A stretch of 64,000 nt of DNA, from contig JAHHQM010000009.1 in the NCBI GenBank assembly GCA_020026395.1, forward strand, positions 4,796-68,795, given 5' to 3'. How positions within the stretch are numbered: position 1 is the first letter of the stretch; each line of letters opens with the position of its first letter. The position numbers and the translations under genes were made by a program. Shown here in pieces: positions 1 to 8,095 of the stretch. The DNA comes from Alistipes sp. GTDB lineage: Bacteria > Bacteroidota > Bacteroidia > Bacteroidales > Rikenellaceae. The notes under the pieces are model-generated. The model did not search any database, was not told the origin of the DNA, and was given only the letters and a program-made list of their open reading frames with translations.

Positions 1-1
1 G

Positions 2-682
2 GAAGATCGGGAAATGGCCATCAAGGCATTGGAAGACTCGGTGCACGGGTATTCTGCCCCTCTTTTTGAAACCATGACCATCCGAAGGTATTGCACCTAT
101 TTCCGCATTGCCAACGAAGTCTATGAAGCTTATCACCGCAAGCGGGGATTCAAGGGGCGTGTCTATATAGATTCACAGGATACTCCGGAAGAACTGCGTG
201 ATGTGGTCTATTACAAGCGGAAGAAGTTCGTGGATGTGACGGAAATGTACGACATTGACAGTCCGGAGGATTTCATGCGATTCGCGACAGACCATTACGG
301 GGAACTGGGACTTTCGCGCCTGAATATCTTTGCCTCAAACGACCGACAACAGGGATGGAAGATTGTTGTTTCCAACAGTTATTCGGCTAATGCCGGACTG
401 GCCATCGAAGTGGCGACAGCTCTGTATAAGGCCGGGGCGCCGCTGCTGATATATGACGCAGAGAAGCTGCTAAGAATCCTGCTCGAAGAGGATGATGTGC
501 GGTTGGTTCCCGACGCCTATCACAACTATATGGGCTATCAGGAAGAGGGTACGGTCTACGAACTGCCGTGGGAATACGAATGCTCGGAGGATGGTAATTC
601 GGTTCTGACAAAAGAGCAATATCAGGCGATTGTCTCACTTGCAGAATGGCAACCGGAGGGACACATAAAACTTCATGCATAG
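2..682 (+). CDS. Unrecognised protein, 5'-truncated by the window edge
   Basis: The reading frame is open from base 2, with codons for Glu-Asp-Arg-Glu ahead of the first ATG at 14, so the true start is probably outside the window. From that ATG 222 residues are seen. I do not recognise a family. The protein is acidic, has no signal peptide or membrane segment, and ends in a stretch rich in Trp, Tyr and Glu. Base composition is intermediate between the AT-rich genes after it and the GC-rich core, as is common for Bacteroidales conjugative or mobilizable elements, so cargo or backbone of such an element is an inference. A long hairpin follows it. Confidence 0.6.
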   Translation, partial: EDREMAIKALEDSVHGYSAPLFETMTIRRYCTYFRIANEVYEAYHRKRGFKGRVYIDSQDTPEELRDVVYYKRKKFVDVTEMYDIDSPEDFMRFATDHYGELGLSRLNIFASNDRQQGWKIVVSNSYSANAGLAIEVATALYKAGAPLLIYDAEKLLRILLEEDDVRLVPDAYHNYMGYQEEGTVYELPWEYECSEDGNSVLTKEQYQAIVSLAEWQPEGHIKLHA

Positions 683-703
683 AATATGGCTGAAAAAGAA
701 GAA

Positions 704-739
704 AATTATCGGTACTATATTGAATTAGTGCCGATAATT
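704..739 (+). terminator. Long inverted repeat, probable terminator
   Basis: Two 14-base arms (704-717 and 726-739, one mismatch that a G-U pair could absorb) flank an 8-base loop just after the first gene. A short T/A-rich run follows. It separates that gene from the nuclease operon. Confidence 0.5.
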
Positions 740-806
740 TGTTTAAAATTAACTTCTGGTAATATTTTCAACTGATGGGAACACCTGTGTGTCCAAATTT
801 TTTCCC

Positions 807-814
807 TATTTTTG
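807..814 (+). promoter_or_regulatory. -7 box TATTTTTG of the nuclease/glycosylase operon
   Basis: The box matches the Bacteroidota -7 consensus TAnnTTTG 27 bases before the ATG at 842. It overlaps an in-frame TTG at 812, which argues against that upstream start. No clear -33 TTG is seen. Confidence 0.5.
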
Positions 815-841
815 TTTAAGGTTATTTCTTACTATAGTTCT

Positions 842-2044
842 ATGATACATCTGACTAAAAAGATTATTCTTGATGCGATAAAAAATACTGCATCAGTAGA
901 CAATTCCTTCATCAGTGGATGGTGGATTTGTAATGGCGATAATACAGCATTGCTTCCTCTCCTTCAGGTGGCAAGGATAGTATATGGCGAAGAGTTTGAT
1001 CCTTCCGATGAACTTGATTATATCGATGCATTCAAAAAGCTCAAAATCAATGTCAGACTAAAAAAGATAGCACGCATTTGCTGGAATACAAATGGTTGGA
1101 TTTATCCTTCCGGACAAATTGGTAAAAGCAAGAATAAGGATTCATATGAATATAACCACGGTTTCGGTCACGAAGAATGGTTATTTGATATTGCCAAGAC
1201 GATAGGAGGCTATCATTATGGCCATATTCAAGCTGTTGCTTCATATAGTAAAAAGTCTCCCTTTGATATATCACTCTTTACGATAAATGATAAAACAAAG
1301 CAGCGTTATTGGGTCGGAGAAATTCTTGATGTAGAACGGGTTTCCAATGAAGATGCGACGCCGATTCTTAGTGAGTACAAGAAAAAGGGTTGGTATGCCG
1401 AAATGCAGGAACAACTCGGAGAATACTCAAAGGGAATTTCTAATGAATTGGAGGTTAATCTTCGATATAGACCCGAAAACCTCCGAAAATTTGACATTCT
1501 GAAACCTGTAGACAGAAATGAGCCCAATGTTAAGACAAGCTATTATACATCTCTTTATAACCTTAAAACAATTTTCAAACTTGAAGATCATTTCGTCTTT
1601 CAACCCGGCTTCCGAACAGAAGAAACTGAAATAGATGCCAAAGGTGGTTCTCCTCATCGTTCTCATATTTCAAAGCGCCATCCGGACATCCAGAAAGCTC
1701 TTTACCACTATCTTGTAAATGAATATGGAAAAAAGAATGTAGGTACGGAAATTCGTACTCCTATTGGAACAGAAATCGATATCGTGACCAAGCATGGTGA
1801 TGAATATGATCTTTACGAAATCAAGACGACATCTGACATTCGTCTATGCATTCGTGAAGCGCTCTCACAATTACTTGAGTATGGTTTATACCATACCGAC
1901 ATCAAGGTTCGTAATTACCATATTGTTGGTAGTATTGTACTTACCAACGATGCGCAAAATTACTTGAGAACTCTTCGCAATAAGTATAGTATTCCGATTG
2001 ACTACATTCAAGTTGATGCGGAAAACAAAGTACATAAATATTAA
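842..2044 (+). CDS. PD-(D/E)XK-type nuclease with a large N-terminal region
   Basis: The 400-residue protein carries a C-terminal restriction-like nuclease core: a helix near residues 284-294, then EIDIV (Asp313), EIK (Glu326-Lys328) and a QxxxY-like helix (338-347), which is the order E-D-ExK-Q expected for this superfamily. The N-terminal 270 residues are not recognised with certainty. They include GHEEW at 109-113 and an aromatic segment around 156-166 that could be a nucleic-acid or modified-base reader (inference). I chose ATG 842 because the earlier TTG lies inside the -7 box. The stop overlaps the next start (TAATG), so it is coupled to the glycosylase-fold gene. The gene is far more AT-rich than the core genes, a sign of transfer. 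Alternative: an orphan restriction enzyme. Confidence 0.75.
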   Translation: MIHLTKKIILDAIKNTASVDNSFISGWWICNGDNTALLPLLQVARIVYGEEFDPSDELDYIDAFKKLKINVRLKKIARICWNTNGWIYPSGQIGKSKNKDSYEYNHGFGHEEWLFDIAKTIGGYHYGHIQAVASYSKKSPFDISLFTINDKTKQRYWVGEILDVERVSNEDATPILSEYKKKGWYAEMQEQLGEYSKGISNELEVNLRYRPENLRKFDILKPVDRNEPNVKTSYYTSLYNLKTIFKLEDHFVFQPGFRTEETEIDAKGGSPHRSHISKRHPDIQKALYHYLVNEYGKKNVGTEIRTPIGTEIDIVTKHGDEYDLYEIKTTSDIRLCIREALSQLLEYGLYHTDIKVRNYHIVGSIVLTNDAQNYLRTLRNKYSIPIDYIQVDAENKVHKY

Positions 2045-2703
2045 TGGCTATGAATATTGTTGCAGAAGCTCTGAAAGTCAGAGGTAGTCTTGCCGACTAT
2101 GAAGAAAATCACATTGATACAGACCTTGAACCTGTTCCGCCATTCAAGGGTAGCGGCAGGATAAGGTTAGTAGTGATTGGTCAGGATCCGACAATAACAG
2201 ATGTAAATGGGAGGGGAAAAATCAACAAAACATTAAAGCTTGATGTACCCGGACCACTTAGAAAATACATTGAAAGTATCTGTGCAGGTTTAGAGATTAC
2301 AATCGAGAATGTCTATGCCACAAATCTTTTTAAGTATTTCTACGAAAAAAAGCCCGCCTCGACACCAAAGGTCTTGGCTGCTCATTTAGAAAGCAATTTG
2401 GCTTTGCTAAAAAAAGAGTTGTCTGAATATAATGATTGCATTATCATTACTTTGGGCGAACCTTTACTTCAATTATTGACAGACAAAAATCATTTTGTGA
2501 AAGATTATTGGGGTTATAAGAATGGTGAATTCCACTATCTTGAACCCGATGAAAACAAATTGGGACTAAAGGTATATCCGTTTGCCCATCTTCCAAGTAT
2601 AAATAGTTCACGCTCTTCTTTTTATCGTGACCACATTGATAAGTATATCCAATATGTTAAGGACAGCACTATTGGTCATAGGACAAATGATATGAAAAAT
2701 TAG
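2044..2703 (+). CDS. Uracil-DNA-glycosylase-superfamily protein
   Basis: The 219-residue protein shows the two signature regions of the UDG fold: VVIGQDP at 43-49, matching the water-activating GQDP motif of family 1 enzymes, and LPSINSSR at 183-190 at the place of the HPS DNA-intercalating loop, with Leu replacing His. Family members excise uracil or other altered bases, so the catalytic Asp suggests an active glycosylase, while the changed loop suggests another substrate (inference). It overlaps the nuclease stop by one base and surely shares its transcript. It is AT-rich like its partner. A housekeeping ung is less likely because of this context, the divergent loop and the composition. Confidence 0.75.
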   Translation: MAMNIVAEALKVRGSLADYEENHIDTDLEPVPPFKGSGRIRLVVIGQDPTITDVNGRGKINKTLKLDVPGPLRKYIESICAGLEITIENVYATNLFKYFYEKKPASTPKVLAAHLESNLALLKKELSEYNDCIIITLGEPLLQLLTDKNHFVKDYWGYKNGEFHYLEPDENKLGLKVYPFAHLPSINSSRSSFYRDHIDKYIQYVKDSTIGHRTNDMKN

Positions 2704-2895
2704 TTATGATTCTGCTCCAAGAATTCGGAATGAGTACAAACCCAACAACGAAACAATAAACATAGTATTAAAATGGTCTTGATTTAAGTTAGGGAATATC
2801 GTGAAATGTTAAAAAATGCAATCAACTGATTGATAAATGGCTATGTATCTTAGTATGTAGAAATAAAAATTCCCCCGAACCACGGCAAAGAGATA
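2704..2895. other. AT-rich intergenic stretch ending in an IS-like terminus
   Basis: No gene is seen. Near 2868-2908 a CCCC-rich segment and a GGGG-rich segment can pair as a hairpin directly before the transposase remnant, so this may be the old left end of that insertion sequence. Confidence 0.4.
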
Positions 2896-3660
2896 AACTC
2901 AGGGGAATCGAGCAAAAATACAAGATATCTCAGACATTCAACCAGAAATTGCATTTACAGAATCCGATTTCTATAAAAATTACGAAGATTCTTTCAAACA
3001 TACAGCACTTGGCCGTATCAAGATACTCTTGCTACTCCGGAAGCTGTCAATCAGTTTTGGCCTCATGGAAGAGTGTCCAAATAGTTTGAAGATGAAGCGT
3101 GGTTGCAAGATTTTCTTCCCTCTGGAAGGAAAGGTGACTTTGGCCGTTCTGAAATCGTATACTGGGCTGTCGGCACCAAAATTGATGGACGCATTGAATG
3201 CCAACATCTATTATCGGATTTTCTGCGGTATCAGAATCAGACCTGATTATCCAATGACCAACTACAAGTTCATTGACAGTATATTGCTTGAGCTCTCGAA
3301 GAGCCTGCGCATTCAGGGGCAGCAGAAAGTTCTTGCCGAAATGTGGATGCCGTACATGAAGAATCTTGATACAGTGTATACAGATGCGACCTGCTATGAA
3401 AGCTGGATGCGATATCCGCCAGATGTAAAGTTGCTTTGGGAATGCATCGAACGTGTTTATCCTATGATGTGCAAGATCAGTGCAAGTCTTGGAGAACATA
3501 GGATGAGAATAAAATACAATGACATCGCTGAAGCGAATCTTGTTTACAGGAAATAGTGCCGACACAATCAGAAGAAGACTCGAAAGATGATCAGACGGCA
3601 GCCTGATAGAATTGCAAAACCAGGTAAATCTACAGGAATGCTATGTCTTGTTGTCTCAAA
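2896..3660 (+). pseudogene. IS1182-like transposase, truncated and interrupted
   Basis: An open frame runs from just after a stop near 2895 to the stop at 3554-3556. It encodes text typical of the IS1182 family (DUF772-type transposase N terminus): a segment on LSAPKLMDALN, then TNYKFIDSILLEL, MKNLDTVYTDATCYE and LLWECIERVYPMM. After the stop at 3556 the homologous reading continues in another frame (NSADTIRRRLER), meets a stop, and resumes (ELQNQV), so at least one frameshift and one nonsense change are present. No DDE core is complete. It is dead, and it is joined at about 3660 to a piece of a different insertion sequence on the other strand. Confidence 0.7.
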
Positions 3661-3887
3661 AAAACAAGAATCAGACGGTTCTTCTCATCCATTATCTTGT
3701 AATGAATCGCATCAAGCCATACGATGGGATACACCCGGTCCAGAGGCCGATTTTTCCAGCTCTGTATCTCAGGAAGGACACGGTCCGTAATACTGCTGAT
3801 GGTCTCTGCCGATATGCGGTTGCCGAACTGCTCTTCCAGGCTGTTCCCGACGGCCACTTCCGATGTCCACCCCCAATACGGGCGCAA
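3630..3887 (-). pseudogene. IS256 (Mutator)-family transposase fragment
   Basis: The minus strand encodes a short piece strongly resembling the central part of IS256 transposases: EEQFGNRISAETIS, then ITDRVLPEIQSWKNRPLD and VYPIVWLDAIHYK, which contains one catalytic Asp region of the DDE triad. Both ends of the transposase are missing, and similarity stops near 3660. With the IS1182-like remnant it forms a composite scar between the AT-rich cargo and the core genome. Confidence 0.75.
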
Positions 3888-3911
3888 AAAAAGGGAGCAC
3901 GTATGCTCCCT
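3886..3911 (-). terminator. Intrinsic terminator of fbp
   Basis: On the minus strand GGGAGCATACGTGCTCCC is followed by seven T residues, 90 bases beyond the fbp stop. It marks the start of the undisturbed core. Confidence 0.85.
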
Positions 3912-3997
3912 TCCCCTAAATCGGATACGAACGGACTTTTTAAATCACGACAACCTTTTCCCGCTTCGTATCAGCCAACCAAAAAGAAAAACAAAAC

Positions 3998-5989
3998 TTA
4001 TCTACGTTCTTTTATGACGCCACTTCGATAAGCGTCCAAAAGTCGCCGTAAATCATTGATCTGTACCTGCAACTCCTTACCCACCGTCGTGTCGCGTACC
4101 ATGATGCGGCGCGTGACGGATTCCACGACAAATTTCGTCGAGAGGATGTCCAACCCCTCCTCGATGGCGCGACGGCGCGATACGAACGGCTGGTGCTGGA
4201 CGAGTTGCATGCCCCATGAGTTGTAGATGAGCGTGTAGCCTGCGATGCCCGTCTCCTTCTGATAGGCACGCGAGAAACCGCCGTCGATCATCAGCAGACG
4301 ACCGCCTGCCTTGATCGGGCTTTCGCCCTTACCGCTCTTGATGGGAATGTGTCCCGAAATAATATGCGACGTGGCGGGATCCAGACCGAATGCCTCGAGG
4401 ATCATTCCGCAGGCATTCGCATCCTCCATGTGGGCGTAGTAGAAGCCTTTGTGCTCCTTGCGTGCCTCCTTGTCGTCGATAAAATAGGCTTCGAAGGTTG
4501 CCATCTTGTCCTTGTCGAACAGGGGCGAATCCTTACCGCACCACAAATACCACATGTAATCCAGTGCTTCCTGCTGTTCGGGCGTGCCACGTTCCCCCGA
4601 GAAAGCCTCGCGTGCCAGTTGATCGACGCGGTTCAGGAGCGAACGACCCTTGCGGCGCTCTCCGCAGATCTCCACTTCCTTGAACGTGCCGTCCTCGTTC
4701 ATCGGGATCGAGGCGTGGTACAGCAGGTTGGAGTTCAAAACCAGATAAAGACTGCCCTTGCGGTAGAGCAGACGGATGTGTTTCTGGAGCTTCTCGCTGT
4801 TGCGGAACGACGAGGAGAGCTGCTGCATGACATCCTCTTCGTCGGGCGAAAGCTTGTAGGGATCTTTCTTATCGAGTGTCGGGAAATTGAGGTCGTTCAG
4901 CGGATAAACCTTACCGTCGACCTCCACCGTACCCGCCTTCAGATCCATCTTGTCCAACAACAAACGCGATTTCATGTCGTATTCGGGGTGACGGGCGATC
5001 ATCTGACCTTCCAGCTTGAACTGGATGACGGCCATCGCCTTCTGCATCTGCGCCGAAAGACGGATGTCGCGTTCGTCAAGACATGCATCGGGCATCAGAC
5101 GCGGCAGGAACGACTTGCAGGGGTCGTCGCCGTAGGTCTCCATCGCAAAACGTGCCAGCGGCAAGAGGTTGATGCCGTAGCCGTTCTCCAACACGTCGAG
5201 GTTGGCGTAGCGTGCCTGAATGCGCACCACGTTGGCGATCGATGCGGGGTTTCCGGCGGCGGCACCCATCCACAACATATCGTGGTTGCCCCACTGAATG
5301 TCCAGCGTGTGGTAGTTGATCAGCGTGTCGAGGATGATGTGCGGGCCCGGACCTCGGTCGAAAATATCGCCGATGATGTGCAGGCGGTCGATCGTCAGAC
5401 GCTGGATCACGTGCGAGATGGCCACGATAAATTCGTCGGCACGTCCCACCGAGATGATCGAGCGCAGAATCGATTTGAAATACTCCTCTTTATTGACTTT
5501 TTCGCGCGAGCCCGATTCGTGCAGGAGCTCCTGAATGACATAGGCGAAGTCGGCAGGCAGTGCCTTTTTTACTTTCGAACGCGTGTATTTGGTCGATACC
5601 GTACGGCAAACCTCGATCAGTTCGTTGATCGTGATGTGATACCAGTCCTGAAGGTTCTTTTCCGTGCGTTTGATCAGTTCGAGTTTTTCTTCGGGGTAGT
5701 AGATCAGCGTGCAGAGGTCGCGTTGTTCGGATTCGCGCAGCGTGTGCTGGAACAAATCATGCACCTTTTGGCGAATCACGCCCGAACCGTTCTTCAGCAC
5801 GTGCTGGAAAGCGGCGAACTCCCCGTGAAGGTCGGTCAAAAAATGTTCGGTTCCCTTCGGAAGATTGAGGATGGCCTCCAAGTTTACGATCTCGGTGGCG
5901 GCATCCGAAATAGTCGGGAACTTTTCGGCCAAAAGATCCAGATATTTCAAATCCTCGGGTGAATAATCTTTTTTTGAACTGCTTTTCAT
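3998..5989 (-). CDS. fbp: Fructose-1,6-bisphosphatase, class III
   Basis: This enzyme hydrolyses fructose 1,6-bisphosphate to fructose 6-phosphate in gluconeogenesis, in the cytoplasm. The 663-residue length fits class III (Firmicutes/Bacteroidota type). Metallophosphatase motifs are visible: DLHGEF at 53-58, GDIFDRGPG near 195-203, WGNHD near 228-232, and SGHIPIKSGKGESPI towards the C terminus. The gene is monocistronic, with its own promoter (box at 6014-6021) and terminator. The long open frame on the opposite strand is a codon-bias shadow. Confidence 0.95.
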   Translation of the reverse strand: MKSSSKKDYSPEDLKYLDLLAEKFPTISDAATEIVNLEAILNLPKGTEHFLTDLHGEFAAFQHVLKNGSGVIRQKVHDLFQHTLRESEQRDLCTLIYYPEEKLELIKRTEKNLQDWYHITINELIEVCRTVSTKYTRSKVKKALPADFAYVIQELLHESGSREKVNKEEYFKSILRSIISVGRADEFIVAISHVIQRLTIDRLHIIGDIFDRGPGPHIILDTLINYHTLDIQWGNHDMLWMGAAAGNPASIANVVRIQARYANLDVLENGYGINLLPLARFAMETYGDDPCKSFLPRLMPDACLDERDIRLSAQMQKAMAVIQFKLEGQMIARHPEYDMKSRLLLDKMDLKAGTVEVDGKVYPLNDLNFPTLDKKDPYKLSPDEEDVMQQLSSSFRNSEKLQKHIRLLYRKGSLYLVLNSNLLYHASIPMNEDGTFKEVEICGERRKGRSLLNRVDQLAREAFSGERGTPEQQEALDYMWYLWCGKDSPLFDKDKMATFEAYFIDDKEARKEHKGFYYAHMEDANACGMILEAFGLDPATSHIISGHIPIKSGKGESPIKAGGRLLMIDGGFSRAYQKETGIAGYTLIYNSWGMQLVQHQPFVSRRRAIEEGLDILSTKFVVESVTRRIMVRDTTVGKELQVQINDLRRLLDAYRSGVIKERR

Positions 5990-6013
5990 CTTGTTTTTGG
6001 TTTAAAACGATTA

Positions 6014-6042
6014 CAAAAATATAAAAATATCTGAAATAACAA
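6014..6042 (-). promoter_or_regulatory. Promoter of fbp
   Basis: Minus-strand TATTTTTG (6014-6021) matches the Bacteroidota -7 box. A TTG at 6040-6042 sits 18 bases upstream, close to the usual -33 spacing. Confidence 0.55.
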
Positions 6043-6172
6043 GTCTTTTTGCAAATATATTTTCGATAAATCGTGCTTTTGTTAAAATAATATTTTAAAA
6101 TATCGGCGCGGTCTCTTAAAAATTAATATGGGTATAAGGCTGCTCTTTTCAGTTATTTTTTTTATATAGAGC

Positions 6173-6203
6173 AAAAAAAGCACCTGCCCCGAGGCAAGTG
6201 CTT
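6173..6203 (-). terminator. Intrinsic terminator of the AraC-type regulator gene
   Basis: A GC-rich stem of about ten pairs (AGCACcTGCC with GGCAaGTGCT) is followed on the minus strand by a run of T residues, shortly after the regulator stop. Confidence 0.8.
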
Positions 6204-6227
6204 TAGATCGGATGTCCGACAAAAGAG

Positions 6228-7136
6228 CTAACCGCGGCGTTTGAAACGCGAAGGCGAAGTACCGGTATGTTGTTTGAAGTATTTGCCGAAGAACGACTGG
6301 GTCGAGAAATTCAGGTGGTAGGCAATCTCCTGAATGCTCATACCCGAATATTTCAACAGGGCTTTGGCTTCGAGGATGACCGATTCGTCGATCCAGCGTG
6401 CCGCCGTCTTGCCGCTCACCTCCTTGACTACCGACGAGAGGTATTTGGGAGTGATGTTCAGCTCCTTGGCATAGAAACTGACGTTTCTCTCGCGTTTGCT
6501 GTGTTGCTCCAGAAGCGCCATGAATTCGTTGAAAAGTACCTCGCAACGTCCCTGTTTGGCCTCCTCGGGTTGTTCGCGGAGGATGATCTCGGTGATCATG
6601 TAGAAGGCCGTGGTGAACAGCGTGCGGATGATCTCGTGGCGGTAGCGGGGTTTGTCGCTGCGCGTCATGGTCATGATCATGCGGAACAGTTGGCGGATCT
6701 CATCGACATCCTCCTGGCGTACCTCCATGACGGGTTGCTGTCCGAAACGCATGTAGACGGGAAGCGAGGTCGAGAGGTCGATCTGGATCTCATTGACGAA
6801 CGAACGCGAGAAAGCCAGGAAATAGGCCTGCGCATTGTTCGAACACTTCACCGTGCGGATGATGCTGTCGGGGTTGAAAAAGACGATGGTGTTGGGTTTG
6901 ACGTGGTAGTTCTGCATGTCGATCGACACGGTGGCCTCACCCGCGATGATGATCACCGCCGAGAAACCGTCGATCGACGCGGGATAGTCGCTCGTCGTGT
7001 TGTTGTCGGGACTGAGTTTGGTAACCACCAAATCATCCGAGAGATAAAACACGTCGTTCATCTCCTTCTTGATGCGCGAGATGGATACTTTGTGCAACCC
7101 CTCGCGCAAGTTGCGCATAACCTTCGAACCCTCCAT
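6228..7136 (-). CDS. AraC-family transcriptional regulator
   Basis: The 302-residue protein has an N-terminal cupin-like sensor region (about residues 40-110, with repeated short strands and YHVKPNTIVFFNPDS) and a C-terminal pair of helix-turn-helix motifs. Its signature ends in IQEIAYHLNFSTQSFFGKYF followed by GTSPSRFKRRG, the canonical AraC/XylS tail. Such proteins bind a small ligand and activate or repress nearby or remote promoters. The effector and target cannot be read from the sequence. It is transcribed alone, from a -7 box at 7155-7162, so it probably regulates elsewhere or autoregulates. Confidence 0.9.
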   Translation of the reverse strand: MEGSKVMRNLREGLHKVSISRIKKEMNDVFYLSDDLVVTKLSPDNNTTSDYPASIDGFSAVIIIAGEATVSIDMQNYHVKPNTIVFFNPDSIIRTVKCSNNAQAYFLAFSRSFVNEIQIDLSTSLPVYMRFGQQPVMEVRQEDVDEIRQLFRMIMTMTRSDKPRYRHEIIRTLFTTAFYMITEIILREQPEEAKQGRCEVLFNEFMALLEQHSKRERNVSFYAKELNITPKYLSSVVKEVSGKTAARWIDESVILEAKALLKYSGMSIQEIAYHLNFSTQSFFGKYFKQHTGTSPSRFKRRG

Positions 7137-7154
7137 ATCGTAAATTATTTAGGA

Positions 7155-7162
7155 CAAAAGTA
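7155..7162 (-). promoter_or_regulatory. -7 box TACTTTTG of the AraC-type gene
   Basis: It matches TAnnTTTG on the minus strand, about 20 bases before the ATG at 7136. Confidence 0.5.
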
Positions 7163-7222
7163 ACAAATTTTGTTCTGGATAACAAGAATTCGGCGCTTTT
7201 TTTGGTTGAATTGTCGTTTTTT

Positions 7223-8092
7223 TTAAGCTTCCTGTGCGGGGCAGATGACGCGGAGCGCACCTGCAAGGCACTCGATGTGGAGCGGGAAGTGCGATCCGGG
7301 CTGTCCGTCGACGTCGGTCGGCTCGTCGATTTTCGAGACAATATCAATGGTGTGCGCTTGCACGTGACGGACGATTTTGGGGTTGCCGCCCAGCAGGTAA
7401 CGACTCATGGCAAGGGTCGAACGGAAGAAGTTGCGTTTCTCCAGAAGGATCATCTCGAACTTGCCGTCGCGCACCGACGAATTGCGTGCAAGGTGGAATC
7501 CTCCGGCCGTTTCGCCGTTGAAAATCAATACCATGAGCGAGTTGAAGTCGAACTCCTCGTTTTCGGTCACGACCTTCAGCGGTACGGCGTGCATCGTGCG
7601 GAATTCGTGCGCACCCTCGATCAGATAGGCCAGTTTGCCGATCTTGTGTTTGCGGTCGTCGGGCGTGCGTTGCGAGGTGGTCGTGAAGACACCGAACGAG
7701 AGGATGTTCACGAAATACTGGTCATTGACGCGTCCGCAATCGATCCGCTGCTCCGTGCCGCGGACGATTTGGCGTGCCGCCTCGATCGGGTCGTGCGACA
7801 TGCCGAGTGCTCCGGCAAAGTCGTTGGCCGTACCCGCGGGAATGATGCCGAGCGGGAGGTTCAATCCCTTGGCACACATGCTGTTTACGGCGAAATTCAC
7901 CGTGCCGTCGCCACCCGCCACGACCATCAGATCGATCTCCTCATTGCCGTCGTAGGGGTTGGCCTTGAAGTCGATGGCCTGGGGGGTCATCCGGTAGCCG
8001 TGTTCGGCAAAAACGGCGACAATCTGATCCACCATACGGTCGATCTTGCCGCGTCCCGACTGTTTGTTATAGAGAAAAACTGCTTGTTTCAT
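7223..8092 (-). CDS. Diacylglycerol/sphingolipid-type lipid kinase (YegS/BmrU family)
   Basis: The protein phosphorylates a lipid hydroxyl such as diacylglycerol, or in Bacteroidales possibly a sphingoid base (inference). Seen in the 289 residues: an N-terminal NKQSGRGK loop, the nucleotide-binding VVAGGDGTVN near 58-67, and LGIIPAGTANDFAGALG, all family hallmarks. Length is normal. It starts three bases after the apbE stop, so the two share a transcript. The exact lipid substrate is not decided by these motifs. Confidence 0.9.
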   Translation of the reverse strand: MKQAVFLYNKQSGRGKIDRMVDQIVAVFAEHGYRMTPQAIDFKANPYDGNEEIDLMVVAGGDGTVNFAVNSMCAKGLNLPLGIIPAGTANDFAGALGMSHDPIEAARQIVRGTEQRIDCGRVNDQYFVNILSFGVFTTTSQRTPDDRKHKIGKLAYLIEGAHEFRTMHAVPLKVVTENEEFDFNSLMVLIFNGETAGGFHLARNSSVRDGKFEMILLEKRNFFRSTLAMSRYLLGGNPKIVRHVQAHTIDIVSKIDEPTDVDGQPGSHFPLHIECLAGALRVICPAQEA

Positions 8093-8095
8093 GGT

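Noticed and set aside
812..841. TTG start adding ten residues to the nuclease
   Set aside because: It lies within the -7 box TATTTTTG, so it cannot be on the mRNA.
4349..5962. Long + strand open frame (537 codons) opposite fbp
   Set aside because: It is a codon-bias shadow of a certain gene; the encoded text is Val/Arg/His-rich without family features.
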